DNA from: Agromyces mangrovi
GTDB taxonomy: Bacteria; Actinomycetota; Actinomycetes; Actinomycetales; Microbacteriaceae
Assembly (NCBI RefSeq): GCF_030296695.1
Contig: NZ_AP027737.1
Coordinates: 2,046,001-2,110,000, forward strand
DNA: 64,000 nucleotides
Direction: 5' to 3'
The notes under the pieces are model-generated. The model had not been told where the DNA came from, did not search any database, and saw only the letters and a list, made by a program, of their open reading frames with translations. The position numbers were made by a program, and so were the translations under genes. Shown in pieces: positions 32,269 through 39,514 of the stretch. How positions within the stretch are numbered: the first letter of the stretch is position 1; each line of letters opens with the position of its first letter.

Positions 32269-33119
32269 CCAAGGAAGTCGATGCGCGACCTCTCGCGGTG
32301 TCTCGCATCGTCGTGGGCCTTGCGGCGATGGGCGTGAGTCTCGAATGGGCGATCCCGCTCCTTCGCTTGACTACCGGCGAGTATCTCAGGACACCCGTGC
32401 TTTGGGGAGCGCCAAGCCCGTCCGTTGCATTCGTGCTGTTCATCTACATCATGACCCTTGTAGGTGCGATGGGAATGGCACTGGGTGCACTCGGGAGGGC
32501 CGCCCCCTCGATGGTTGGCTTGGCCTGCCTCCTCGCTCTGCTTGCAGATCAGCAGGTCTACAGCAACCATGCGCTCTTGCTGCTCTTGCTTTCCATACTG
32601 CTCGCCCTGAGCGACGCGCATCGCACCCTCTCGATCCTGCGCCGGAACCGCGGTCCCGTCCAGGTCGCCTACTGGCCTGCATTCCTCATCCGCGCGCTAC
32701 TCTCGTCGGTCTACCTCTGGACCGCGATCGCCAAGGTCAACGGCGACTACCTCGCGGGCGACGTCTTCGCTCACTTCGGCAACGACCTCATGGGCCTGCT
32801 CGCACCAGTGCTGCCCGCGCTCGCCGTCACGAGCATCGTCACCGAACTCTTCGTCGGCATCGCGCTCTGGGTCCGTCCGCTGTTTCCGCTCGCGCTGCTC
32901 GCGGGCATCGGCCTGCACACCGGCATCATCGTGACCCTGCACGACCCGTACCCGCTCGTGCTCTTCGCGATGCTGATGGCGCCGGCCTACCTCCTCGCCG
33001 GAGCCGAGTGGGTGCGCGGCGGCGGCGCGCTCGTCGAGCGCGCACAGCTTGCCTGGTCAGCAGTGAAGCGGCGGATGCCTCGCCGGCGAGGCGTCGCGAG
33101 CAGCGCCCCACCCGCCTGA
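32253..33119 (+). CDS. HTTM-type multi-span membrane protein
   Basis: This 288-residue protein has about seven hydrophobic segments. The region YLWTAIAKVNGDYLAGDVFAHFGNDL resembles the HTTM (vitamin K-dependent carboxylase-like) family; the enzyme activity is not established for bacterial members. The start ATG 32253 lies within the preceding gene. Base composition of the first 400 bp is visibly lower in GC than the chromosome, and the last part returns to normal. Confidence 0.72.
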   Translation: MQRLLTKEVDARPLAVSRIVVGLAAMGVSLEWAIPLLRLTTGEYLRTPVLWGAPSPSVAFVLFIYIMTLVGAMGMALGALGRAAPSMVGLACLLALLADQQVYSNHALLLLLLSILLALSDAHRTLSILRRNRGPVQVAYWPAFLIRALLSSVYLWTAIAKVNGDYLAGDVFAHFGNDLMGLLAPVLPALAVTSIVTELFVGIALWVRPLFPLALLAGIGLHTGIIVTLHDPYPLVLFAMLMAPAYLLAGAEWVRGGGALVERAQLAWSAVKRRMPRRRGVASSAPPA

Positions 33120-33139
33120 GTTGGCCTGCCGGCCCAGCC

Positions 33140-33628
33140 CTACCGGAAGTTCACGAACTGCAGGTCGACGTCGAAGTCGGCGCCCTTCAGCAGCGCGATG
33201 GTGGCCTGCAGGTCGTCGCGGCTCTTCGACGAGACGCGCAGCTCGTCGCCCTGGATCTGCGACTTCACCGACTTCGGCGCCTCGTCGCGGATCAGCTTGC
33301 CGATCTTCTTCGCGTGCTCCTGGTCGATGCCCTGCTTGAGCGCGACCTCGAGGCGGTACTCCTTGCCCGACGCGTACGGCTCGCCCGCGTCGAGGCTCTT
33401 CAGCGAGATGCCGCGCTTGACGAACTTCGACTGCAGCACGTCGAGCACGGCCTTCACGCGCTCCTCGGAGTTCGCCTTCAGCAGGATCTTCTCGCCGCTG
33501 AACTCGACGGATGCCCCCACGCCACGGAAGTCGTACCGCTGGTCGATCTCCTTGCGGGCCTGGTTGACCGCGTTGTCGGCCTCCATCTTGTCGACCTTGC
33601 TGACCACGTCGAACGTCGAATCTGCCAT
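33140..33628 (-). CDS. yajQ: YajQ-family nucleotide-binding protein
   Basis: The 162-residue protein matches the YajQ family from end to end: [77 protein letters not shown]. Some members bind cyclic di-GMP or nucleic acids; the role here is not shown. ATG 33628. The stop is 21 bp past the convergent HTTM gene stop. Confidence 0.96.
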   Translation of the reverse strand: MADSTFDVVSKVDKMEADNAVNQARKEIDQRYDFRGVGASVEFSGEKILLKANSEERVKAVLDVLQSKFVKRGISLKSLDAGEPYASGKEYRLEVALKQGIDQEHAKKIGKLIRDEAPKSVKSQIQGDELRVSSKSRDDLQATIALLKGADFDVDLQFVNFR

Positions 33629-33696
33629 GCCCGCCAGTCTAGCCAGCGCCCCTCCCGTGCCAATCGCCCGCCCGTCCGGCGCACGGTCCCCATCGC

Positions 33697-33760
33697 CTGA
33701 GGGCTGTATCTCGATTGAGGGCCGAGTCTTCCGCCGTCAGACCAAGATTCCGCCCTCAGG
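33697..33760. repeat. 18-nt-periodic intergenic repeat, copy 1 (family D)
   Basis: Three consecutive 18-nt units start CTGAGGGCTGTATCTCGA, TTGAGGGCCGAGTCTTCC and GCCGTCAGACCAAGATTC. The outer CCTGAGGGC (33696-33704) pairs with GCCCTCAGG (33752-33760). The third unit looks like the inverse of the first two. Copy 2 is at 34934-35005, on the other side of the next gene, in the same orientation. Confidence 0.75.
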
Positions 33761-33912
33761 CCGAACTGGGCTGGCTCCGCGTTGGTGGGGCAACGGGTGC
33801 AGCGCCCAGGGGAGGCGGGCGACGGCTCCTGCACAAGCGACGGACGTGCGCCCGGTGGGCGCGGCGAGGGAACGATCGCCCGTGATCGGCATGTCCCCCC
33901 GAGGGTCGAGGC

Positions 33913-34920
33913 ATGGCGAACGCGGAGAGCCTGGGCGCACCGCGCTTCCCGGCCGACGACAAGGGAATCGTCCTCGCGCGCAGCATGCGCGAGGTCGGGC
34001 AGGAGGCGGAACTGTACGCGGCGGTGCGGCGGGGCGATCTCGTCCGCATCCGGCCGGGCGCGTACCGCGTGCCCACGTCCGCGGACATGCGCATGTCTGC
34101 GCCGGAGCGCGACGCGCGTCGCCATCGGTTGCTCGTCCAGGCCGCCGCGATGAAGCTACGGCGCCCCGTCTTCACCGGATACTCCGCGGTCGCCGTCCAC
34201 GGTCTCCCGATCGTGGGGAAGTGGCCGGACGTGGTCGAGGTGCTCGTGGCGCGGCCGACCGGGAGTCGCCGCCCGGGCATCCGCTACGTAGCGACGAAGA
34301 CGGAGCCGCCGACGGTCACGGTGAACGGCATCACCGTCGTGACAATCGAACACGCGCTCGTGGGGCTTGCACGCAGCGCTCCGTTGATTGCGGCGCTCAC
34401 GGCGACGGATGCCGCGTTGTGGCGCCCGCGCGAACGTGGCGCCCGGCCGAAGACGACGATGGCGCGCCTTCTCGAGACGCACGAGGCGATGCTGCCGTAC
34501 AGGGGCAGCCGGCGTGTCGGAGCGGTGTTCGCGCGCGCAACCGACGGGGCGGAGTCTCCGCTCGAGACCGTCAGCAGGGTCGACTTCGAGGAGCTCGGCT
34601 TCCCGCAGCCGGAGCTGCAGCACCACATGGAGCTTCCGGAGCTCAAGCGCGACGCGGACGTCGACTTCTGGTGGCCGGAGCACGGCATCGCCGGCGAGGC
34701 GGACGGCGAGGGGAAGTATCGCCGCGAACCCGGAGTGGACGCCACGGTCGAGACGGTGCTCGCCGAGAAGGCGCGGGAGGACGCGATCCGACGCCGGGTG
34801 CGCGCGTTCGTGCGTTGGGCCTGGGCGGACGCCTGGGCCCGCGACCCCCTCCGCACGAAACTCGAAGAGGCCGGCCTGCCGATCGTGCGCCGTCCGCCGC
34901 GACTCATCCGCATCAGCTGA
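33913..34920 (+). CDS. AbiEi-type N-domain protein with a VSR/DUF559-like C-terminus
   Basis: The protein of 335 residues has a winged-helix-like N-terminal region (RSMREVGQEAELYAAVRRGDLVRIRPGAYRVP) similar to the AbiEi antitoxin family, then a middle domain (TGYSAVAVHGLPIVG). The C-terminal domain shows DADVDFWWPEHGIAGEADGEGKYR, resembling the PD-(D/E)xK-type nuclease core of DUF559/VSR proteins. Similar proteins are common in actinobacteria and often lack a toxin partner; none is seen here. Start ATG 33913. Repeat family D flanks it on both sides. Function is unknown. Confidence 0.7.
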   Translation: MANAESLGAPRFPADDKGIVLARSMREVGQEAELYAAVRRGDLVRIRPGAYRVPTSADMRMSAPERDARRHRLLVQAAAMKLRRPVFTGYSAVAVHGLPIVGKWPDVVEVLVARPTGSRRPGIRYVATKTEPPTVTVNGITVVTIEHALVGLARSAPLIAALTATDAALWRPRERGARPKTTMARLLETHEAMLPYRGSRRVGAVFARATDGAESPLETVSRVDFEELGFPQPELQHHMELPELKRDADVDFWWPEHGIAGEADGEGKYRREPGVDATVETVLAEKAREDAIRRRVRAFVRWAWADAWARDPLRTKLEEAGLPIVRRPPRLIRIS

Positions 34921-34933
34921 GCGCGGCGCCGTC

Positions 34934-35005
34934 CTGAGGGCTGAATCTCGTCTGAGGGCTGAGTCTTACTGGAGGGCTGAATCTATTGGCCTCAGACCAA
35001 GAATC
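34934..35005. repeat. 18-nt-periodic intergenic repeat, copy 2 (family D)
   Basis: Four 18-nt units: CTGAGGGCTGAATCTCGT, CTGAGGGCTGAGTCTTAC, TGGAGGGCTGAATCTATT and GGCCTCAGACCAAGAATC. The last ends CAGACCAAGAATC, shared with copy 1 (CAGACCAAGATTC). Copies 1 and 2 flank the preceding gene in direct orientation, about 1.2 kb apart. Confidence 0.8.
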
Positions 35006-35106
35006 GGCACTTAGTCGGGGATGGGGAGTTCGCGGGGGCGGCTGAGGCGTCGGCAGGCGGACGAGCGCGCCACGGACGAGCGCGCGCCCGGGGCCGGCGC
35101 TCAGCC

Positions 35107-36123
35107 TCAGGCGCTCGGGCGCGCCGTGCTCGAGCGCACGATGAGCTCGTAGGGCAGGCGCGTGTCGGCGCGCTCCGGCGGGGCATCCGTCGGCTGCAGC
35201 TGCTCGAGCAGGATGTCGACCGCGCGCTCGCCCTGCCGGCGGGGGAACTGGGCGACGGTGGTGAGTCCGAAGAACTCGGACAGGTCGTGGTCGTCGATGC
35301 CCGCGATCGACACGTCGCCGGGAACGCTCAGGCCGAGGTCGCGCGCGGCGAGGATCGATCCCATCGCCATCTCGTCCGAGGCGGCGAAGATCGCGGTCGG
35401 ACGGTCGCGCGGCACCCCGAGCAGCTGCTTCGCCGCGTGGTAGCCGCCCTGGATGCTGAAGTCGGCGGGGGCGAACAGCGCCGGGTCGACCGCGTAGCCC
35501 GCGTCGACGAGCGCGGCCTCGTAGCCGAGGCGCCGGTTCGTCGGGAGGTGGAAGTCGAGGTCGAACTCGTGGGTGCCGCCGATGTGCGCGATGCGCGTGT
35601 GGCCGAGCGCGAGCAGGTGCTCGGTCGCGAGCCGGGAGATCGCGACGTCGTCGATCGTGAGCGTGCGCACGCCGGGGATCGGACCACCGACGCCGACCAG
35701 CGGCTTGTCCATCGCGTGCAGCCGGGTGACCTCCGCCTCGGTCAGCTCGAGCGACACGGCGATGACCGCGTCGACCCGCTGGCGCAGCAGGAAGTGTTCG
35801 AACACGCTGGCCCGCTCCGCCCCCTCGCCCGAGAGGTTGTAGAGCGTCAGGTCGTAGCCGTTGCGGAGCAGCGCGTGCTGCGCGCCCTCGAGCACCGACG
35901 AGAAGAACCACCGGTTGAGGAACGGGATGACGACGCCGATGTTGCGCATGCGGCCCGATGCCAGGCTCGACGCGTTCGACGAGACGACGTACCCGAGCTC
36001 GTCGGCCGCTGCGACGACGCGCTGCTTCGTGGCATCCGATACCGGGCCTCGACCGCTCAGGGCGCGCGACACGGTCGCCGTGGAGACGCCCGCGAGCTTC
36101 GCGACCTCCTCGATGCCGGCCAT
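35107..36123 (-). CDS. LacI-family transcription regulator
   Basis: The regulator has 338 residues: an N-terminal helix-turn-helix (IEEVAKLAGVSTATVSRALSGRGPVSDATKQRV), a hinge (NASSLASGRMRNIGVVIP) and a periplasmic-binding-like effector domain with the usual FAASDEMAMG and GDVSIAGIDDHDLSEF. It is 5.5 kb from two LacI-type operators between malL and the importer genes; controlling them is plausible but not shown. ATG 36123. Confidence 0.93.
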   Translation of the reverse strand: MAGIEEVAKLAGVSTATVSRALSGRGPVSDATKQRVVAAADELGYVVSSNASSLASGRMRNIGVVIPFLNRWFFSSVLEGAQHALLRNGYDLTLYNLSGEGAERASVFEHFLLRQRVDAVIAVSLELTEAEVTRLHAMDKPLVGVGGPIPGVRTLTIDDVAISRLATEHLLALGHTRIAHIGGTHEFDLDFHLPTNRRLGYEAALVDAGYAVDPALFAPADFSIQGGYHAAKQLLGVPRDRPTAIFAASDEMAMGSILAARDLGLSVPGDVSIAGIDDHDLSEFFGLTTVAQFPRRQGERAVDILLEQLQPTDAPPERADTRLPYELIVRSSTARPSA

Positions 36124-36342
36124 GTGCCCCTCCTGACGGTGACGGCGGCGGTGACGGATGCGGCGCAGCTGCGGGTCACCGACCGGGCACGCTGCGCCAG
36201 GGGCATCCTATCGACCCCGGCAATTCGACCGCGGAGGGCGCGGCGCGTTGGCGAACGGGGAGGGGGTGGGGTAGACAGTACGCAGTCGGGGCCTGCCCAC
36301 CGGGGGCGGCTGGGCCCACCGCCGTACTCGAGAGGACAACGT

Positions 36343-36507
36343 GTGAAGTGGGTCAAGCGCATTCTCATCACTGCGGTGGTGGTCTTCGCCCTGTTCTACA
36401 TGATCAGCAGGCCTGAAGACGCGGCCGGAGCGGTGCAGGGCGCCTTCGACGCCGTGTGGGGTGCCATCGAGTCGGTGGGGACCTTCTTCACGTCGCTGGT
36501 CTCCTGA
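36343..36507 (+). CDS. Small single-span membrane protein, 54 residues
   Basis: VKWVKRILITAVVVFALFY is a basic start followed by one hydrophobic helix, then a short amphipathic tail. GTG 36343 follows GAGAGGA at good spacing. No family is recognised. It is just upstream of the PH-domain membrane protein and could be a partner. Confidence 0.65.
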   Translation: MKWVKRILITAVVVFALFYMISRPEDAAGAVQGAFDAVWGAIESVGTFFTSLVS

Positions 36508-36526
36508 GGCCTGGGCGAACGTAGAC

Positions 36527-37051
36527 ATGGAGCCGTTCGAGCTCGACCCGAAGGTCGACCGCCACCTGATCGCGGACGAGGGCGAGATCGTCATCGACGA
36601 GGTGCGCAAGCACTGGGCGGCGTACCTCGTGCCGGCACTCGAGGTGCTCGGCTCCCTGGTCGTGCTGTTCCTGCTCATCTGGACGCCGCAGCCGATCGAC
36701 TGGGTGATCTCGTTGCTGAGTGCAGGCCTGCTGGTCCACGGCATCTGGCGCGCGGCGGGCGTGCACATGGACCGGTTCGTGATCACGAACATGCGCGTGT
36801 TCCGCGTGCACGGCATCTTCACGCGCAACATCGCGACCATGCCGATCCAGCGAATCCTCGACATCTCGGTGCACAAGCCGCTCATCGGCCGCATGTTCGG
36901 CTACGGCCACTTCATCTTCGAGTCGGCGGCGCAGGACCAGGGGCTGCGCGAGATCCGCTTCGTGGGCGACCCCGACGAGCGCGGCCTCACGATCCAGCGC
37001 GTCATCGCACGGTCGGGCCTGCGCGGCCGCCCGACGCAGTGGAACGCCTGA
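36527..37051 (+). CDS. PH-domain (bPH2/DUF304) membrane protein
   Basis: The 174-residue protein has two hydrophobic helices (about res 32-50 and 56-70), preceded by DRHLIADEGEIVIDEVRKHW. The bacterial PH-like domain follows (RFVITNMRVFRVHGIFTRNIATMPIQRILDISV... FGYGHFIFESAAQDQGLREIRFV). Members are membrane proteins of unclear role. ATG 36527 is chosen because upstream codons are unlike the family. Confidence 0.9.
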   Translation: MEPFELDPKVDRHLIADEGEIVIDEVRKHWAAYLVPALEVLGSLVVLFLLIWTPQPIDWVISLLSAGLLVHGIWRAAGVHMDRFVITNMRVFRVHGIFTRNIATMPIQRILDISVHKPLIGRMFGYGHFIFESAAQDQGLREIRFVGDPDERGLTIQRVIARSGLRGRPTQWNA

Positions 37052-37197
37052 AGCGACGGATGCCGCGGGGCGGCGACAGCGCGGAGGCATCCGCTCTGTG
37101 GCATCCGCTCGGGGCTGTCGCCCTCGATTTCACGCTGGGCAGCGCGCCGAGTATGCTTGTGTGGCCCCGGTCGCGCTGTTGTGAGGCTGGGCGCACT

Positions 37198-37282
37198 GGC
37201 GAGTTACCCTAGCGGCCAAAGGGATCTGACTGTAAATCAGACGGCTCAGCCTTCGGGGGTTCGAATCCCTCACTCGCCACCA
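37198..37282 (+). tRNA. tRNA-Tyr (GTA)
   Basis: The acceptor GGCGAGT pairs with ACTCGCC. The anticodon arm CTGACTGTAAATCAG gives anticodon GTA. There is a long variable arm of type II and a T-loop GGTTCGAATCC. The CCA end (37280-37282) is encoded. Confidence 0.97.
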
Positions 37283-37311
37283 TGTGCGGAAAGCTCCGCT
37301 GACCGGCCCGA

Positions 37312-37342
37312 AACCCCTCCCGACCTGCGTCGTGGAGGGGTT
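37312..37342 (+). terminator. Terminator-like hairpin after tRNA-Tyr
   Basis: AACCCCTCC pairs perfectly with GGAGGGGTT around a 13-nt loop, 30 bp past the tRNA. Likely the tRNA-Tyr transcript end. Confidence 0.75.
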
Positions 37343-37409
37343 GGTCGTCTCACGCGGTGGAGGCCTGACCGATGCGAAATTATCCCGACGAACGCGCGGA
37401 TCCTTGTGC

Positions 37410-37492
37410 TACGTTGATGACGGAAGCGCTCCCTGAAATAGCTGGGACTCCGCTCCAACTCGAGAAACCCACGCACTCGTGCGTGGGTTTCT
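37410..37492 (+). ncRNA. Possible leader RNA or small RNA ending in an intrinsic terminator
   Basis: A TACGTT -10-like box is at 37410-37415, preceded by TTGTGC. It leads into about 70 nt of GC-rich, foldable sequence, then a strong hairpin: AGAAACCCACGCA and its complement around CTCG (37463-37492), ending in TTTCT. The hairpin stops 12 bp before ATG 37505 of the DUF3800 gene, so it could be an attenuator or a separate small RNA. There is no convincing -35 box. Confidence 0.5.
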
Positions 37493-37504
37493 GCGTTGCA
37501 TGGC

Positions 37505-38419
37505 ATGATCGAACCCGTGCTTCTGGCCTACATCGACGAGATCGGTGAGCCTGGGGCGTTCGTTTCGCGTACGCACGCTCGGTACAAGACCAGCCCGGCG
37601 TTCGGATACGCAGGCTTCGTGATTCCCGAGGGCAACGCCCGCCAGTTCGGCCGCGAGTTCACCATCGAGAAGCGACGGCTCTTCAAGACGGAGATCGAGG
37701 AGGCGCCCGACCCCGGGAAGTGGGAGCGAAAGGGCGCCGATCTCCTGCGGCCGCGCACGCCAGACACGCATCCGCAGCATACTCGCGTGTTTCGTGGGCT
37801 GGTCGCCGGCCTTGAACGACTCGGCGGAGCGTTGTTCTACTACGCCGACCAGAAGCCCATCGGGACCCCGAAGCAGACGCGGTTGGACGTCGGGTCGCGG
37901 GAACAGGCGGCCATGAAGGAGACGCTCAACCGCCTGTGCAGACACGCGGACGGCGCCGACGAGAACCTCCTCGTCATGATCGACCAGATCAATGAAGCAG
38001 ACCGTGCGAAGCGGCTCCCGAACATGTACGGGCACATCCTCTCCCGGGCAGCCGAGCGAGAGGAGATGCTTCGGATCGTCGAGCCTCCGATGCACATCGA
38101 CAGCGTGCTCAGTTCGAACATCCAGTTCGCCGACTGGGTGGCGGCCGCGGTGTCGCGCTCCATCGACTATCAGTTGATCGAAGACTCTCAGTACGGATGG
38201 GTGCCGGGCAGTTTCGGCCGCAGCCTCAGGGGAAAGTTCACCCACGAGTCGAAGCTGCATCTGTGGCATCGCTCCGTTCCCGACCTCAACCACTCGGACA
38301 TCGTGAAGCGCACACGCCCCCTGTTCCCCGCGGTCGAAGGTCAGACGATCGGCTCGCAGTTCGCACCCCAGCTCGAGAAGGTGCATGAGGCGGCGATACG
38401 CGCCGCCAACCGCAAGTAG
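37505..38419 (+). CDS. DUF3800 protein
   Basis: The protein of 304 residues begins with the DUF3800 signature YIDEIGEPG and ends with a matching DFVAAAVSR-like part (FADWVAAAVSRSIDYQL). DUF3800 has an RNase H-like acidic core: Asp in YIDE, LVMIDQINEADR, and FADW carry likely catalytic acids. Function is not known; many members are on mobile or accessory segments. ATG 37505 lies only 12 bp after a strong hairpin, with no clear Shine-Dalgarno. The site, next to a tRNA gene, hints at an inserted segment, but no duplicated tRNA end is seen. Confidence 0.8.
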   Translation: MIEPVLLAYIDEIGEPGAFVSRTHARYKTSPAFGYAGFVIPEGNARQFGREFTIEKRRLFKTEIEEAPDPGKWERKGADLLRPRTPDTHPQHTRVFRGLVAGLERLGGALFYYADQKPIGTPKQTRLDVGSREQAAMKETLNRLCRHADGADENLLVMIDQINEADRAKRLPNMYGHILSRAAEREEMLRIVEPPMHIDSVLSSNIQFADWVAAAVSRSIDYQLIEDSQYGWVPGSFGRSLRGKFTHESKLHLWHRSVPDLNHSDIVKRTRPLFPAVEGQTIGSQFAPQLEKVHEAAIRAANRK

Positions 38420-38479
38420 CAACTCGATCGCGAGAACGCAGCGTGGGCGATCGACCGTCTGAGCCCGTAGCGTGGCAGC

Positions 38480-39286
38480 ATGCCTTCCCACATGGAACTG
38501 CTCGAGATCGCGTCGACCGTGGCGCAGCGCGCCGGGGCGTTCGCCGCAGACCGGCGCAGCCACGGCGTGAGCGTCGCCGAGACCAAGTCGTCGCCGATCG
38601 ACATCGTCACGCAGGTCGACCGCGACACCGAGACGTTCATCCGCACCGCGCTCGCCGACTACCGCCCCGATGACGGGTTCTTCGGCGAGGAGGGCGATGC
38701 GGATGCCGGCAGCTCGGGGCTGACCTGGGTGGTCGACCCGATCGACGGCACCGTCAACTTCCTCTACGACATCCCGGCGTGGTCGGTGAGCATCGCGGTC
38801 GTCGAGGGCGGTGTCGATCCGGCGAGCTGGACGGTGCTCGCGGGCGCCGTGATCAACCCCGCGGCGGGCGAGCTGTACACGGCCGCGGCGGGGGAGGGCG
38901 CGTGGATGGGCGACCGCCCGCTGCACGTGAACGACGGGGTCGAGCTCGACCGGGCGCTCGTCGCCACCGGGTTCGGGTACCTGCGCGAGCGCAAGGAGCG
39001 GCAGGGTCGGCTCGTGGCCGAGGTGCTGCCGCGCGTGCGCGACGTGCGGCGCATCGGGTCGGCGGCGCTCGACCTGTCGGCCGTCGGCCAGGGGCGGCTC
39101 GACGCGTTCTACGAGACCGGGCTGAACCCGTGGGACCACGCTGCGGGGGCGCTCGTGGCCGCCGAAGCGGGGGCGCGCGTCGGTGGGCTCGCCGGGGCGC
39201 CGGCCGGTGCGGACATGCTGATCGCGGCGCCGCCGTCGCTCTTCGACGACCTGGAGCGCACGATCGCGGAGTTCTGGGAGGCGTGA
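38480..39286 (+). CDS. Inositol-monophosphatase family phosphatase
   Basis: This 268-residue enzyme belongs to the Li-sensitive, Mg-dependent phosphatase fold: FGEEGDAD with metal ligand Glu, VVDPIDGTVNFLYDIPAWSVSIA motif, and the C-terminal GLNPWDHAAGALVAAEAGA. Likely substrates include inositol monophosphates or histidinol phosphate; these cannot be told apart from the sequence. ATG 38480. Upstream DUF3800 ends 60 bp before. Confidence 0.92.
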   Translation: MPSHMELLEIASTVAQRAGAFAADRRSHGVSVAETKSSPIDIVTQVDRDTETFIRTALADYRPDDGFFGEEGDADAGSSGLTWVVDPIDGTVNFLYDIPAWSVSIAVVEGGVDPASWTVLAGAVINPAAGELYTAAAGEGAWMGDRPLHVNDGVELDRALVATGFGYLRERKERQGRLVAEVLPRVRDVRRIGSAALDLSAVGQGRLDAFYETGLNPWDHAAGALVAAEAGARVGGLAGAPAGADMLIAAPPSLFDDLERTIAEFWEA

Positions 39287-39514
39287 CCGGCGCTGCGTGC
39301 GGCCGCGAGGCGGGTGTTCAGCAGCCCCATCCGCGCCGTTTCGCAGGAATCCGGAGCGTGTCCGCATTAAGGGGGACGGAATCGGTCCACACGCATGGAA
39401 ACCGCGACCGATTCCGGTTACCCTTTACCAACCCGTTATTTTGGCGCAGGCCAGAATGAGCACCTCCCCATCGTCCTCACGGACACTGACCTGACCCGAC
39501 GCCGAAAGGCTCAC

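Noticed and set aside
33913..34920. Complete AbiE toxin-antitoxin system
   Set aside because: No AbiEii nucleotidyltransferase gene next to it; the neighbours are YajQ and LacI.
37410..37492. T-box or other known riboswitch
   Set aside because: No T-box core or familiar riboswitch motif; only a terminator hairpin is clear.
37198..38480. Integrated island at tRNA-Tyr
   Set aside because: No integrase and no second copy of the tRNA 3' end seen in the window.
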